64,000 bases of DNA from Phytoseiulus persimilis (taxonomy: Eukaryota; Arthropoda; Arachnida; Mesostigmata; Phytoseiidae): NCBI GenBank assembly GCA_037576195.1, contig CM075101.1, forward strand, positions 34,286,001 to 34,350,000. The letters run 5' to 3'. A program made the position numbers and the translations under genes. Position 1 is the first letter of the stretch. Every line of letters starts with the position of its first letter. Positions 46,199-57,712 of the stretch are shown here, piece after piece. A model generated the notes under the pieces. That model did no database searches. It was not told the origin of the DNA and was given only the letters and a program-made list of their open reading frames with translations.

Positions 46199-46739
46199 CT
46201 CGCGAAGAAGAACCGGGATTTCCGAGGTCGTCGAGAATATGAAGACTTCGCAGCTAACCACCGAGGCGATTTCTGGGAGCTGGTGGAGCTCATGTCCCGT
46301 GTCGTACGAGCTTCCCATGAAACTGAATTCGGGGAGCAATCAATCTGGACCGTCTTGCTTGTAGCCGCAGATCCAGAGCGAGTTCAGAAACATCCTCGGG
46401 GACCAAGGATGTCTCAATAATATCACAGACGTCCGAGAGGTAATCCTCATCAGAGGGAGTTGCGGAGCGACGCAAGCCGATCACTGAAAATAAATGTGGA
46501 GGACATGGAGACGAGATTCGAGCAGCTTCAGGAAATCAGGGTAGCAGATTTTCTCCACTCCTCCCGTGCAAGCTGTTCGACCCGTCTCCCAGCTGCGATT
46601 CTGTCAATGTTGCTGGAGAGATCGACCCCGTCGAATTCCCGATTGAGAGGCAACGTTTAATCAGTTTTGTTTCTGCCTGCGATCAGGGAACGACCCTCAT
46701 GAGAGCTGGGCCCTTGGAGCTGCTCAAAGTCATCGATCT

Positions 46740-47045
46740 ATGCAGCCTGAATATCTCAGCCCCGAATGTTGTGATAATGCTCCGGCTTTTTCTAACGCTC
46801 GGCATGAGTGTTGCCGCATGCTAGCGGAATCTCATCAAGAACTCTCTATCGAGCAATCCGTCACTAATGAGTCAGATATCATCAAATCACAGGTCCTGGG
46901 CATCGTGGAGCCTCGCTACGCCACTGCTGAGCACCTCTTCTGCTCTTTCGGGCCGTTTTTCGGCGTGATTCTTGGGTTCCGAGGATCACACTCGGATGTC
47001 AGCCGGATCTCGGGGTCACGCTCTGAATGCAACGGTATTTCCTGA
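46740..47045 (+). other. Open frame of 101 codons, unrecognised (copy 4)
   Basis: Counterpart of 98-403, open over the same length with three or so residue changes. Function unknown; see that entry for doubts. Confidence 0.25.
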
Positions 47046-47871
47046 CGAAAAATACGGAGGGCGCGATGCCGAGATCCCGTAAGAATCGCTTCTCCATACT
47101 AGAATGAGCTGGAGAAATTTTGAGAACAATCCGTTACCCTGGACGGAAATCGCCCATATCTCCGCTCCTGACCCCCGCAATCCTGGGGCTCATTCCTGAA
47201 TCTAGGAAGAACGCCGCCCTCCGTCTCATATGTTTGTCCAACGCTATGGCAGGAGCTGTTACAAATATCATGAACTGTACGCTTCCAGATGAGCTGAAAT
47301 GAAGGACCCATCATCATTCTGGTGGATTGTAAAGATACAATGACACTTTGATGATAACAGGGTACCTCCGTACCTGCGATGAATTCTAAGAACCAACCTA
47401 GGTAACCGATGGAGATTGGAGACAGTATGAGATGAAGGCTTTGGTCTCTGGGCCGACGCAAAGGGAGATGGTCATACGAATCACCCGAAGCTAGAAAACT
47501 GTCTCAACGGCGGCCTGCCACGTTCTCGTTTGGAGCCCTCCCTGGTCGCCCCTGGTAGGAACCTCACGGAGATCTGGTTTGAGGGGAAGAACCGAGTCCC
47601 ATAACTCGGACGAGGAGAGTCTCTTGTAGTTTGAATGAAGTGTGGTATGGAACTGGGAATTCGAACGTAGCAGAGGGGTGGTGGAGGGATGATAGATGTT
47701 TTCAAATCTGCTTGAATATCGAGGCTCTTGTTTTCCCAATACGCAATGGGTTATAAACTCGACAATTCTTCCGGAACAGATTTGAGCATTTTCCGGAGCT
47801 GCTTCTAATATCCTCGGCTTCGGTTCCCGTCGAACCTTACAGACGAGTTGATATCACCTGGAGATCTTTTC

Positions 47872-48232
47872 TGAGAAACACATCATTGGGCTGTGTCATA
47901 CCAAGAACTCGCTCCGAAGAGAACGAATCAGGACTCGGAAGAGAGAACTGGAATGAACTATCCAGATCCTCGCTCACCTCGGGCTCATCGTTCCTACTGT
48001 CGAGGACAAATGCGAATAGATATGAGTTCTCACGGACAAATGCGAATAGATATGAGTTCTCACGGACATTGCGTCATCGACTATCTTTGAGTCGACATAG
48101 GTGACGGAACCGATTCCCCGTGAGGTTTTAGTATCCGAGTCCATCATGAACACAGAGTGCATGATCTCATCTCATTTGCACTTATACTCAAGCAGAGCGT
48201 TCACCAGCTCCGCGAGGGCCCATGCCACACGG
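47872..48232 (-). pseudogene. hnRNP A/B-like RRM gene remnant (copy 4)
   Basis: As copy 2, including the in-frame 30-bp duplication (48,006-48,065) and the degenerate RNP1 RGIGSVTY. Confidence 0.5.
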
Positions 48233-48252
48233 CATATTCGTCCAGAATCGTA

Positions 48253-48568
48253 ATCACACTCGAATTTTCGGGAGAGTAGTTGTGCGATAATCCGGGCTTT
48301 CGAAGGTTTCTGGATCGCAAAGACAGAATATCAACGTGACGCGGACTTCCATGGTAGAGTTCTCTGGGTAAGGGGAACTTTGCAGCATTTAAAAGCTCGC
48401 CGTCGTGGCCAAAGGGATCCCAACACTCTCGATACAGAGCGACGTGAGATTTTGAAGTGCCGCGCCGAGACCGACAGAGGTGAGGAAATCGTGGAGGAGA
48501 CCCTCCCGATTTCGTCCGAGGCGCTCCTTACCCGTACTTATACGTTCCGCCATTTGATACTGTGGTAA
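48253..48568 (+). pseudogene. Family E remnant (copy 4)
   Basis: Same readable blocks as copies 1 and 2, with one Leu-to-Ile type change in EEIVEETL. The later frame change is kept. Confidence 0.42.
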
Positions 48569-48631
48569 CTGTGATGTGAAAAAATCGCCTCGAACGCTGC
48601 TTAGGCCTGATATTCGCCGTTGCAGTTGGAC

Positions 48632-49276
48632 ATGGAGATCATCATTGGAAGTCATCTGATGAAGGTTGATAGGACGGAGAAACCCGCATCCGAAATATTC
48701 GCGGAGAACGACATCGTGCTCCTATATTTGTCTGCGCATTGGTGTCCACCGTGCCAGTGAGTGATACAGCAGTCGTAAGCCGTGGCCTATAACAATCGAA
48801 GCCTTCTAAATATATTGGTCCGGGTAGTTCATAACTCGCCTGTCTCCGATTCCAGGCGTTTCACTCCAATACTGACGGACGTATACAATGATTTGAAGAA
48901 AGCCGGAAAAAAAATTGAAGTGCTTTTCATGTCCTCTGATAAGACCGAGGAAAAAATGATGGCGTACATGGAGGAGATGCACGGCGACTGGTTCGCTTTC
49001 CAGTTCGGGACTCCTCTCAAGAAGTCAGAGTCCTTGGAATTATCAAGCAATGCCAAATGGAAACTAAAACTGTTGGAGAATCACGGACTCGATGCTAAGA
49101 ATATTTTTTCCAGACAAATCTTCGACTTCTTCGGACTGAAACAGATTCCACGTCTGATCGTGTTGACCGGTGGTGGCAAAGTCATCTCCACTGATAGCCG
49201 TCGTGAGGTCGAGGAGCATGGTGTCCACGTTTGGGAGCATTGGACTTCCGCGGTCCAACAGGTATCCGACCAGTAA
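48632..49276 (+). CDS. Nucleoredoxin-like protein Nrx-A (copy 4), two exons
   Basis: Exon 1 is 48,632-48,756, the intron 48,757-48,855 (99 bp, four bases longer than in copies 1 and 2) and exon 2 48,856-49,276. It encodes 181 residues with WCPPC and the full C-terminus, identical to copy 2 at the protein level as far as I can read. This is the array's right-most intact Nrx-A. Confidence 0.88.
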
Positions 49277-49614
49277 CGCCTCATCCGAAAATTGTCTGCT
49301 TGCGCTTGTCTATCTGCGCAGGAGATTGCGAGAAACCCAATTCGACTCCCTCGGCGAAAATCCGAGAACTAGAAGAGATGAGCCCATCGACGGAAAACAC
49401 TGACCTCGAAGAAACGGTCGGAGCTGTTTTCGAGCCATAACAATTTGAATCTAATCGACAATCGCCGGAATAAACATCAGTACTAGATCAAGGCTGTATC
49501 GGTTCTGCGAATCTCGATTGAACCTGGCGAATGCATCGATGAAAGTTACACAATGTCTCCATTTTCCCTATGAGAACCCTTGGATGAAGTGTGAAGTCGT
49601 AAAGCGAATACTCA

Positions 49615-50562
49615 CAGGATGGCAGTTTTTGGTCTAGAATTTTTGAGCTCCATATTGTTCCGGCCATAACTTTGTCAATTCTTGGATTCGTTCCAAAAAT
49701 TCAAAAAGCGATCGATGGAGCATTCCGATACCCAAGTTTATGGTTTGATTGATCCAAATTATCATTTCGCTCACAAAATGAATATGATGAGAATCGCGGC
49801 CGGGAGATTTTTTTCCCAAGGTTGTCCTCAATGTTATAGGGGAAACTCCGAATTTCATCGGATCGCATTCGAGGCGAAAAAAGTGAGCCGGTCCTTCGCC
49901 GGAAAACCGATTGAAGAGAGTCCGTTTCCTCGAAAAATGGCAACCGATCGTATCCACCCCTTTTTCCAGGCTCTCCCCATTGTCTAATTTCGTTTTCCTC
50001 GCGTTTCCTCTCGTAGCTCCTCCACGAGATGGAATTGAAGGTATCTTAATGGTGAAAATGACTAAGGAATCGGTGAATCATTCGAATACAGAGCTGCCAG
50101 GTCGATCCGAGGATTTCTCATTTTCACCCAAAATAGTCCTCATTCAGTTTTCCGCCCTCGGTCGCCAAAATCACCCTTGACATCAAAGGGATTTTTGATA
50201 CGATCGGTTGCTATTTTTCGAGGAAACGAGATAACCGCAATCGGATTCCTGGCGAATGACCGAGTTCCTTTGGCGCGTCGAGTGCGGTCCCCACGAGTCC
50301 GATCCGATGAGATTTGACATTTCCCCCAAACCTTCTAGGAGGACCTCGGAGAAGACGCGTCATATTCAGAATCATTCCCTGGCCGTGATCCTCATCATGG
50401 CCGATTCCTAATGGCGAAAGTCGAGCGAGATTCGCGAAATGACTGCCTGGGAATCCTCTTCCGATCGCTCTTTGATTTTTGAGGTAATTTCAAGAATTGA
50501 CAAAATTATGGCTGAAACAAGATGGGGCTCGAAAATTCCCGACTCAAAGATGCCACCCTGTA
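49615..50562. repeat. Inverted repeat (hairpin), copy 4
   Basis: Arms 49,615-49,951 and 50,200-50,562. The left arm lost a short stretch after ggagcattccga that the other units keep. Confidence 0.66.
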
Positions 50563-50879
50563 TTCCCGCTGTGCAGGTCGAAGTCTACGTGATCGTCGGA
50601 ACCGACTCATCCCGCCTCTACATTCTTCGAACCTAGTTCTTCGCTGATCTGTAGTTTTAACCGATTGCACTCCAACATTACGTTTTCGCACAGCCTCAAG
50701 TTTTGATTTCGTTGCACCCATATTTCGGACGAATAGAATCCAATGTAACTTTGTCCGTCATCCTCTGACCGCGCGTTTGGCTGCTCCCCTTTCTCTTTTC
50801 AATCCTTACTATATATAATCGGCTTAGTTTGTCAGTTTGTAAGTTTGTCAGTTTGTCCGCACTTTTTCTGGAAGACATG

Positions 50880-51775
50880 AGGGTGATTCCGGGACCAATC
50901 TGAATATACTCTCCCGAGTCTGGAGAGGTGATTCCGGTACGAGTTTGACCATACTTTTCAAAAGCTGGAGGGCTGATTCTAGAACGAATCTGACCATAAT
51001 TTTCAAAACGTGGAGGGGTGATTCCGGAACCAATCTGACCATACTTTTCAAAACGTGGAGGGGTGATTCCAGAACCGATCTGAGCATTACTTTCCAACTC
51101 TGGAGGGGTGATTCCGAGACCAATCTGAGCATCACTTCCCAACTCTGGAGGGGTGATTCCGGGACCAATCTGAGCATTACTTTCCAACTCCGGAGGGGTG
51201 ATTCCAGAACCGATCTGAGCATTACTTTCCAACTCTGGAGGGGTGATTCCGAGACCAATCTGAGCATCACTTCCCAACTCTGGAGGGGTGATTCCGGGAC
51301 CAATCTGAGCATTACTTTCCAACTCCGGAGGGGTGATTCCGAGACCAATCTGACTATTGCTTTCCAACTCTGGAGGGGTGATTCCAAGACCAATCTGAGC
51401 ATGACTTCCCAACTCTGGAGGGGTGATCCCGGGACCAATCTGAGCATTACTTCCCAACTCTGAAGGGGTGATTCCGGGACCAATCTGAGCATTACTTTCC
51501 AACTCCGGAGGGGTGATTTCGAGACCAATCTGACCATAACGTTCCAACTCTGGAGGAATGATTCCGGTACCAATCTGACCATTACTTTCCAAGTCTGGGG
51601 GGGTGATTCCGAGACCAATCTGATCATAACTTCCCAACTCTGGAGGGGTGATTCCGGGACCTATCTGACCATTACTTTCCAAGTCTGAGGGGGTGATTCC
51701 GAGACCAATCTGACCATTACTTTCCAACTCTGGAGGGCTGATTCCGGGACCAATCTGACCATTATTCTCCAAGTC
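50880..51775. repeat. 45-bp minisatellite array, ~20 units, copy 4
   Basis: About 135 bp longer than in copies 1 and 2. Three adjacent unit types are present twice in the same order (around 51,075-51,330), so a three-unit block was duplicated locally. The minus-strand by-product frame reaches 377 codons. Confidence 0.9.
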
Positions 51776-52469
51776 TTTTTTTTTTCTTTTTTTTTCTCTC
51801 TGGCGGGAGGGGAAATCCCTTCGATACAAGAGATGGGACTTCCGTCCGTTACCCTAGTTATGAGGTGTGTCCTCTAAAACCCCTCCCTCCGCCCTTTTGG
51901 TGACTGGGCACTCAAGGCAAGCCCTGTATTGTATTACTTCCGGGTCACCAAGGGCCGTCCGCTTCGTCAGTCAGCTCTCGTCTCCCTTTTGTTATCTATT
52001 CTCCGTTCTGTCTTGCGGCTAGGGTTCCCTACGGGACCTCAGGCGCAGGCATAATTTGCCCGTTTAGTTCTGCGTTTCTTCGCATGAGCATGTTCTCCTT
52101 TTTTTTTTTTTGAGTATACATCCTATTTTGCGTGAGATTAAATTCCACTTACCTTCATTTTGCAGCTTCTCCTGGACCAGTTCTGGGACCGTGCCTCCTT
52201 CTAAGCCTCGTCTTGGCTGAGACAGCGCTTCGCAAGTGAAGACCGTATGATCCACATCGTCTTCTGCCCCTGAATCGCAAAGGATGCACAGTGGGCTAGG
52301 AGCTTTCTTGAAGCGATGAAGGTACTTCTGGAAATCTCCGTGTCCTGTGAGGACTTGGGTTGTGTGGCACGTTAGTTCACCGAATTCCCGCTTGTACCAG
52401 CTTCGCAGATCCGATATGCTATCGTAGGTCGTTCTGCCGGTCAGCGAGCTGCTCCAAGATACTTTCCTA
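51776..52469 (-). mobile_element. 5'-truncated LINE fragment (copy 4)
   Basis: Same insertion as in copies 1 and 2, with slightly longer T runs on plus. The C-terminal frame changes near its end (KKKK region) because of an A-run length difference. Confidence 0.8.
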
Positions 52470-52615
52470 CTCTGGAGGGGTGATTCCGTGACCAATCTGC
52501 CCATACTTTTCCAAGTCTGGAGGGGTGATTCCGGTACCAATCTGACCATTACTTTCCAAGTCTGAGGGATTGATTCGAGGACCAATCTGACCATACTTTT
52601 CAAAACCATATTGCT
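52470..52615. repeat. Right end of minisatellite (copy 4), without the 159-bp insert
   Basis: About three units. The site of the copy 1 insert is uninterrupted here (single tcgaggaccaatct near 52,575). Confidence 0.75.
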
Positions 52616-55418
52616 GACCCAGTGAAGAGAGAGAAAAGTGCTCCGATCGCAAGGAGCGCCGTCCGACCGCGCGGAGCGCGGCCGGCTGGTTTCTAATAGC
52701 GCTCCAATCAGACAGACCGAGCGAGCGCAACTCGGCTGTTCCATCCACCTTGAGAGTCCCCTGAACAAAACCGTATCTGTTTGTATATTGTTCTTTGCGG
52801 GTTCGTGGTGTATTTTTTCATCATGGAATTGTTCGTATCAGGTTGTGAGAAGAAAGAGAAGGGCTCTTTGGTCCGCTGAAGTGTTGAACCTTTCCGTGTT
52901 ACACGAGCTGAACTCGTCGCGTTTCGCCGTGACTACAATTGTGGGCGGGGAAACTACTCTGTTGAGGGCGGATCCCAAGCCCCTCTGTTCCGCTGAGGGT
53001 AGTTCCCGTCTGGCCGACCTGGTGCCCTGACCGTAGAGAATAGAAACGCACATGGTACGGAGAAAACACGAGACTCGGAATCGTTTTTCGGTGTTTTGGG
53101 GTCCACCCCATTTCTATGGTTTCGTTGACCGCCAAACCTTTTGAAAGTCGATCTGGTCCGGGGTTAAGGGTCATGTTTTCGCACAAACGCTTGGGAACAG
53201 ATTTTAGATGATTGATTCGAGAGAGAAGATATCGAGGATGGGAGCCGAGGTTCCTCCATAAATCGAGTCAATGCGTCCCTCATTTCTTCTCGTATCGTTG
53301 TCCGCAAAGGCAGGCATACCGAATGGTGACAGAGCAGTTACAATATCGATCGAAATGAAAAATCGGGTGACCCTCCCCTCAACTTATGAACGGAGCGTTC
53401 AATTGAGCTGAAGTTCGCACCGTGCGCGGATCCCATACTCCGGATAATGGCTTCACGGTCAGAGTCCCCTTATTCCATCTTAGGTGACGGAACCACCGGA
53501 AGCGGTGAATGAGTCGAGATCTCGAATGTTCACAATTTGAATTCAAGAATCTTGACTCGGAGTACTGTATTCAAGCTAGGCGGAAATCCCAGCTCAATCG
53601 GACGTGTCAGCCAGGAAGAAGTGCAAAAAGGGGGGTGCGCGCATAACTTCGCAACAAATGGAAGCAGTGAGACACGCTAAGGGGCACCGAAAACGGCGTC
53701 ATGATCCGGTGAATGACACTCGATCAAGGTGTTGATCTCAGCTCAATAGGACGCTCCGTCTGAAAGACGTCGAAAACAGGGATACGCGCTTCATTTTGCG
53801 TGTATTACATATCGGCGTCGTCAGTCCTCTTCCTGGATATTCAAAATTCTGGGGGCCGTGATCAAAATGTGGTCGAGGGCTTCCGAGCGTAGTGATCACG
53901 CTGCTGGTCTTGCTTCTGCGCGATCTGATACGAGATTAGTTGATCACACCGGACGAGTTAAACTGAAAATTATGAAGAACTAAGACTAGTTAACAGTAGC
54001 CATATACGAAGACATCCTGTTTGCTTTTCCCCGCTGCGCGAATACTGCCAGACTACGAATCTTGGAAACCAGCGAAAAACACAATCAAATAGCAGCGTGC
54101 TGCAGCGACAGTTCCACCCGCTTTCGGGAGCTCGAAGCAGACTACGCCGTCCTGATCCTAGCAAACACACAGCATCGTCTTCTTCCCGAGCTTGTTCAGC
54201 CTTGCAGGCGATGGACCTGATTCCCCCAGGATGACCCAACCTGCTTTTCGCGCTAGGTTGCCGCACAACTTCCACTTCTCATCGCTGGTTACGATAAAAA
54301 GCAGAAAACTTTCTTTCTGTTGCCGCTAGAGCACTTCTTGGCAATTATTGCTCGAACGGGTGTTTTTCTGCTCTTCGACTATGACGCTGCAGCCATTCTC
54401 GAGCCTGTATTTGCTCGTTCCTTTACTTCAAACACTAGGCGCTAGGAGCTGCTCGCAAGAACTTCAACTCAGTTCACTCTCCATGCGAAGGAAGAAATTT
54501 TGCTATACATATTTCGCGCTCGTTACCCCCGTTCGAATTTCACGGAATCGGAAGAACCTAGATGTAGCCCTGGTGTGTATTCTCGCAACGATCGAATAAG
54601 TTCCCAATAAGTTCTGGGTCGAGCAAGACGTCAACTATTTCTCCGAGGAAAGCGTGATCTGTAGACACGCTCATCTTTCCATGTTTCCGGGCTCCCGCTC
54701 TGGTAATGAAACGTTGCGATTGCAACCTTGGTGGACCAGAGATGGAGTTCGTGGAAGTGGCGCCTCCGTCGTCCCCGCCGGCTGTTTCGGGAGTCTATTA
54801 CGAACATGAATCCCACCCACCAATTCCAATCCCACCTTTGTGTAAGCCACTGCAGTTCAGGCTCCTCTTTTCGATTCACAGCGTTAATTTTTCAGTATGT
54901 GAGTGCAGGGATCCTCTCTGAGTACCCATCTCCGCTGTCTCATTTCTTGAAAGGTTCACCTCACGTTGAGGAGTGATTCAGGACGAACTTCCCTCCCACC
55001 ACAGGCTCGCTCCTATCATCAACTTCTGTCCAGATGTATGTACGCGTGCATTCTGCTTGTTTTCAAGGCGGAGTGTGAATTCCACGCGGCATCCGAATCT
55101 CGAAGTTGATGAAGTTCCTGGGTATGTACATACACACATTTGTTTTTTCGCTCATCGCGGTTTCCTTATCTCAGTTCGAAATATGCAGAATCAAGACAGC
55201 CTTGACCTTGCATGGAAGTTTATTCCAGCGAATGAGGGCGCATAAGGGGGTCGGACGAGTTCTGATTGTTTCGGCTCGGGCGAATCGCGAGCGGGCCCAT
55301 CGCTTCACATCTCTCAAGTTCCACTCCGGTGAGCATGAATCGCAGTTTCGCGATCTCCTCCTGCTAGGTGCACGCAGCCAGACGATGATTTGCGCGTGAG
55401 CCGATATCAATGGGCGAC

Positions 55419-56026
55419 CTATTGCACGGCAGCAGTCCATTTTTCCCAAACGCCGACCCCGTGTTCCTCAACATCACGCCGGCCGTCAATGGAAACCACT
55501 CTACCGTCACCGCTCAACACTATCAGAGTTGGTATGCCTCTTATTCCAAAGTGCTCGGAGATGCGGCTGTAAAAGAGGATTTTTAGCATCAAGCCGCTGA
55601 TTTCTGAACAATTTCGTCCTCTTTGAGACCACGCTTGATAATTTCAAAGACCCTGACTTTTTGAGGGGAGTCCCGAACTCCGAAGCGAACCAGTCGCCGT
55701 GGCTCTCCTTCATGTACGACAGCATATTCTCCTCGCTCCTGTCAGATGACAGGAAAATCACTTCAATTTTCTTCCCGGCTTTCTTCAAATCGTTGTAAAC
55801 TTCCGCCAGTCTCGGGGTGAAATTCCTAGAATCAATGAAATGCAAATCAGGAACTACCCGGATCGACCCGATAGCTATCCGGGAGCTGCAGGTCCACTCA
55901 CCGACACGGTGGACACCAGTGCGCAGACAAGTATAAGAGAACAATGTTGTTCTCCGCGAATATTTCAGAAGCGGCTTTCTTCTTCTTGTCAGCTTTGATG
56001 AGCTGACTTCCAGTGATGATCTCCAT
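55419..56026 (-). pseudogene. Nucleoredoxin-like Nrx-B (copy 4), one-base frameshift
   Basis: Exon 1 is 56,026-55,902 (WCPPC), the intron 55,901-55,826 (76 bp, ten bases shorter than in copy 1) and exon 2 55,825-55,419. Reading is intact to LDAKNPLLQ, closer to Nrx-A than copies 1 and 3 are. Then one extra C shifts it before RISEHFGIRGIPTLIVL and the end EKWTAAVQ. Coding length is 532 nt. A single base restricts this gene, so sequence error should be considered. Confidence 0.75.
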
Positions 56027-56190
56027 GTTCAACTGTGAGTGCGAATATCAGCTTTGAGATACGTTCGGAGCGGATTTTTCTGAGCTAGTTCGCCACTCTT
56101 CGGAGGTGGATCCGAAATCTCAAAACAGGATCAGCCTCAGAATATCGCCGCATCGAGGGAAGGAATGTCCTGATTGTGTCACAAAGATCA

Positions 56191-56729
56191 AAACACATCT
56201 ATTCTAATAAATTATTCATCAGTCGTCCTGTTCAGTAGGACTCTAGCTTCTTCCCTCACTTCTTGTGGGTCGCGCGTTAATGCGTTTTTCCCTACGGCTC
56301 CTCTATCCTCTCCCGTTATCATTTTTCCTATTTTTAACACCCAGAGGTTTTTTTTTGTGAATCATTGGGTCTTCCCTTTGTCAGGAAATTCAAGCCGCCC
56401 CTGGATGATCCTCGTTGCCCTCACAAGAAATGGTAGGGCTTGAGCTGAGCTCACGGCAACCGCCAGCTTTTGCAGGCTGCGAGATGGCTGACCACAAGTA
56501 GCCTCTTCCATGCACGCGGCTCCCGCGGAAGAAATGTGTTTTCGCACCACATTCTGATGTGAAATCGGGAGATGTAGAAAGCTCAGCTGGTTTCAAGGGA
56601 ACTCCGAGAGAAGATGTTCATCGGACTGGTAGCGGATATCAGAGTGGGATGAATCGCACATTTGCGTCATGAAACAGTCTGAGCACATCCCGCTGATCAT
56701 ATCAACAGCAGCCGCTGACGTCAACCTAC
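56191..56729. other. No gene seen; array edge and single-copy DNA
   Basis: Single-copy sequence begins at 56,191. Minus-strand frames (56,362-56,550 and 56,390-56,596) are short and overlap each other in different frames. If the membrane exon at 56,730-56,837 is spliced, its next exon should lie here, but no acceptor could be chosen. Confidence 0.45.
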
Positions 56730-56837
56730 TTTTGATCCGACAGGCAGGGAGGGCGTCGGAGCACTGCCACCAAATAGCTTCAGTAGCAAAACTACGATTA
56801 TCACCGGGATGATGCTACTCTGGAGGAGTTCCCACAT
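56730..56837 (-). CDS. Putative first exon of a small membrane protein
   Basis: A 36-codon exon: MWELLQSSIIPVIIVVLLLK then LFGG and a short Pro/Ser stretch ending GSK, followed by donor GTAGGT. One strongly hydrophobic segment (residues 9-22) would span a membrane. Without splicing the frame stops two codons later. The following exons were not found. The frame is open further upstream on minus (to 56,987), but that part is Arg/Ser-rich and unlikely. Family not recognised. Confidence 0.35.
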
Positions 56838-57004
56838 ATTCACAGAGGTCTCCTTGACTTCCGGGAACGAAGTTGAGCGTGGAGACTTCTGAATACAATA
56901 TCTACTTCTTCTCGCCGATGTCGCAGCTGAACGTCCAGATCGCTCTCGATTTCGTTCCAGCGAACGAATATTGGGGGCGTTACTCAACGAGGTCCAATGC
57001 CGCG

Positions 57005-57700
57005 TTAGTTGTCGTTGTCCTGACGTATGCTCGCGGCTTTCAAGCGATCGACGAGGGACCAGAGCGGCTTGTGTTCCCGAACAGCTGTCACAATGCTAAA
57101 GAACGGAACGTCCAGATACAAAAGGGGAGTCCACCAGGGGGAATGGAGGGCCTCTACTCAACAAGTTTCCCACCTCTGAGAATCGGTGTGCGACACTCCG
57201 ACAGCTCACGTCGCAATGTATCGAGAGTGTTGAGATTTCTACGATTCACTCCGAGCCCTGCAGCAGACCCTCCAGTTCTCACTGCATGAGACCCCTCTCC
57301 ATATGGCTTCACCATGGACATCAGCGTCGGGCGGGTTTCCCGTTTTTGCGATTATGGATCTTGCAAAAGCGAAATCTCTCCCAAAATGAGTCTTCTGAGA
57401 GCCCGAGTGTGCTTGGGGAGGTTTTGCGGCAGAGACAGCTCCGCTGACACGCGTGCGCGTAAGCTTCTCTGCTGATCGGTGAGAGCCGAGCAGTGTTTAC
57501 AGAGCGAGAGCGAGTTGTTGTCGTCCAACACGTTGTAGGGCCTCCATCCGCGAAGTTCAGAGAAATCCGATCCTCTCCTGTTGTCAGCGTGGAACAAACA
57601 CGTACATCCTGAGAACAGTTCGGTGCTTCGCATAAGAAAGTCTATAGCGGAGTAGTTCCTGCTTACTGTGTCTCCTGTGCTTCTGTCGGACGCGCGCGAT
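57005..57700 (-). pseudogene. Family E relative outside the array, upstream of LSG1
   Basis: Minus strand. ADVHGEAIWRGV (compare ADFHGRVLWVRGT), NTLDTLRRELSECR (compare NTLDTERREILKCR) and LYLDVPFFSIVTAVRE (compare LYVPPFDTVVTARR) occur in the same order as in the array cassettes, in three frames, ending at a TAA at 57,005. DNA identity over the middle block is roughly 75 percent. Before it, a 138-codon frame (57,352-57,768) ends LPKHTRALRRLILGEIS and may be its N-terminal part. It could be a real multi-exon gene rather than a pseudogene. It is divergent to LSG1, overlapping the start of that gene. Confidence 0.45.
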
Positions 57701-57712
57701 AAGCTAGCTGCG

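Larger units (their letters stand above)
31767..46642. repeat. Tandem unit, copy 3 (left part diverged)
   Basis: Period about 14.9 kb, shortest of the full units. The left part (31,767 to about 37,300) is several percent diverged from copies 1, 2 and 4, contains a local doubling of Nrx-A, and lacks the minisatellite/LINE block. The right part (about 37.5-46.6 kb) is almost identical to copy 1 at an offset near 30,680. Confidence 0.92.
46643..56190. repeat. Tandem unit, copy 4 (truncated)
   Basis: This last copy aligns with the others through Nrx-B, then homology stops after acaaagatca at 56,190, equivalent to about 9,583 of copy 1. The remaining ~6.4 kb of the unit (second hnRNP/E/Nrx-C cassette, gene G, foldback element) is absent. 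This is the array's right edge against single-copy DNA. Confidence 0.92.

Noticed and set aside
1-56190. Simple assembly duplication of one locus
   Set aside because: Units differ by a 159-bp insert, a 30-bp duplication, the copy 3 gene doubling, missing blocks and many private substitutions, which a duplicated contig would not show. Collapse or misorder of units remains possible.
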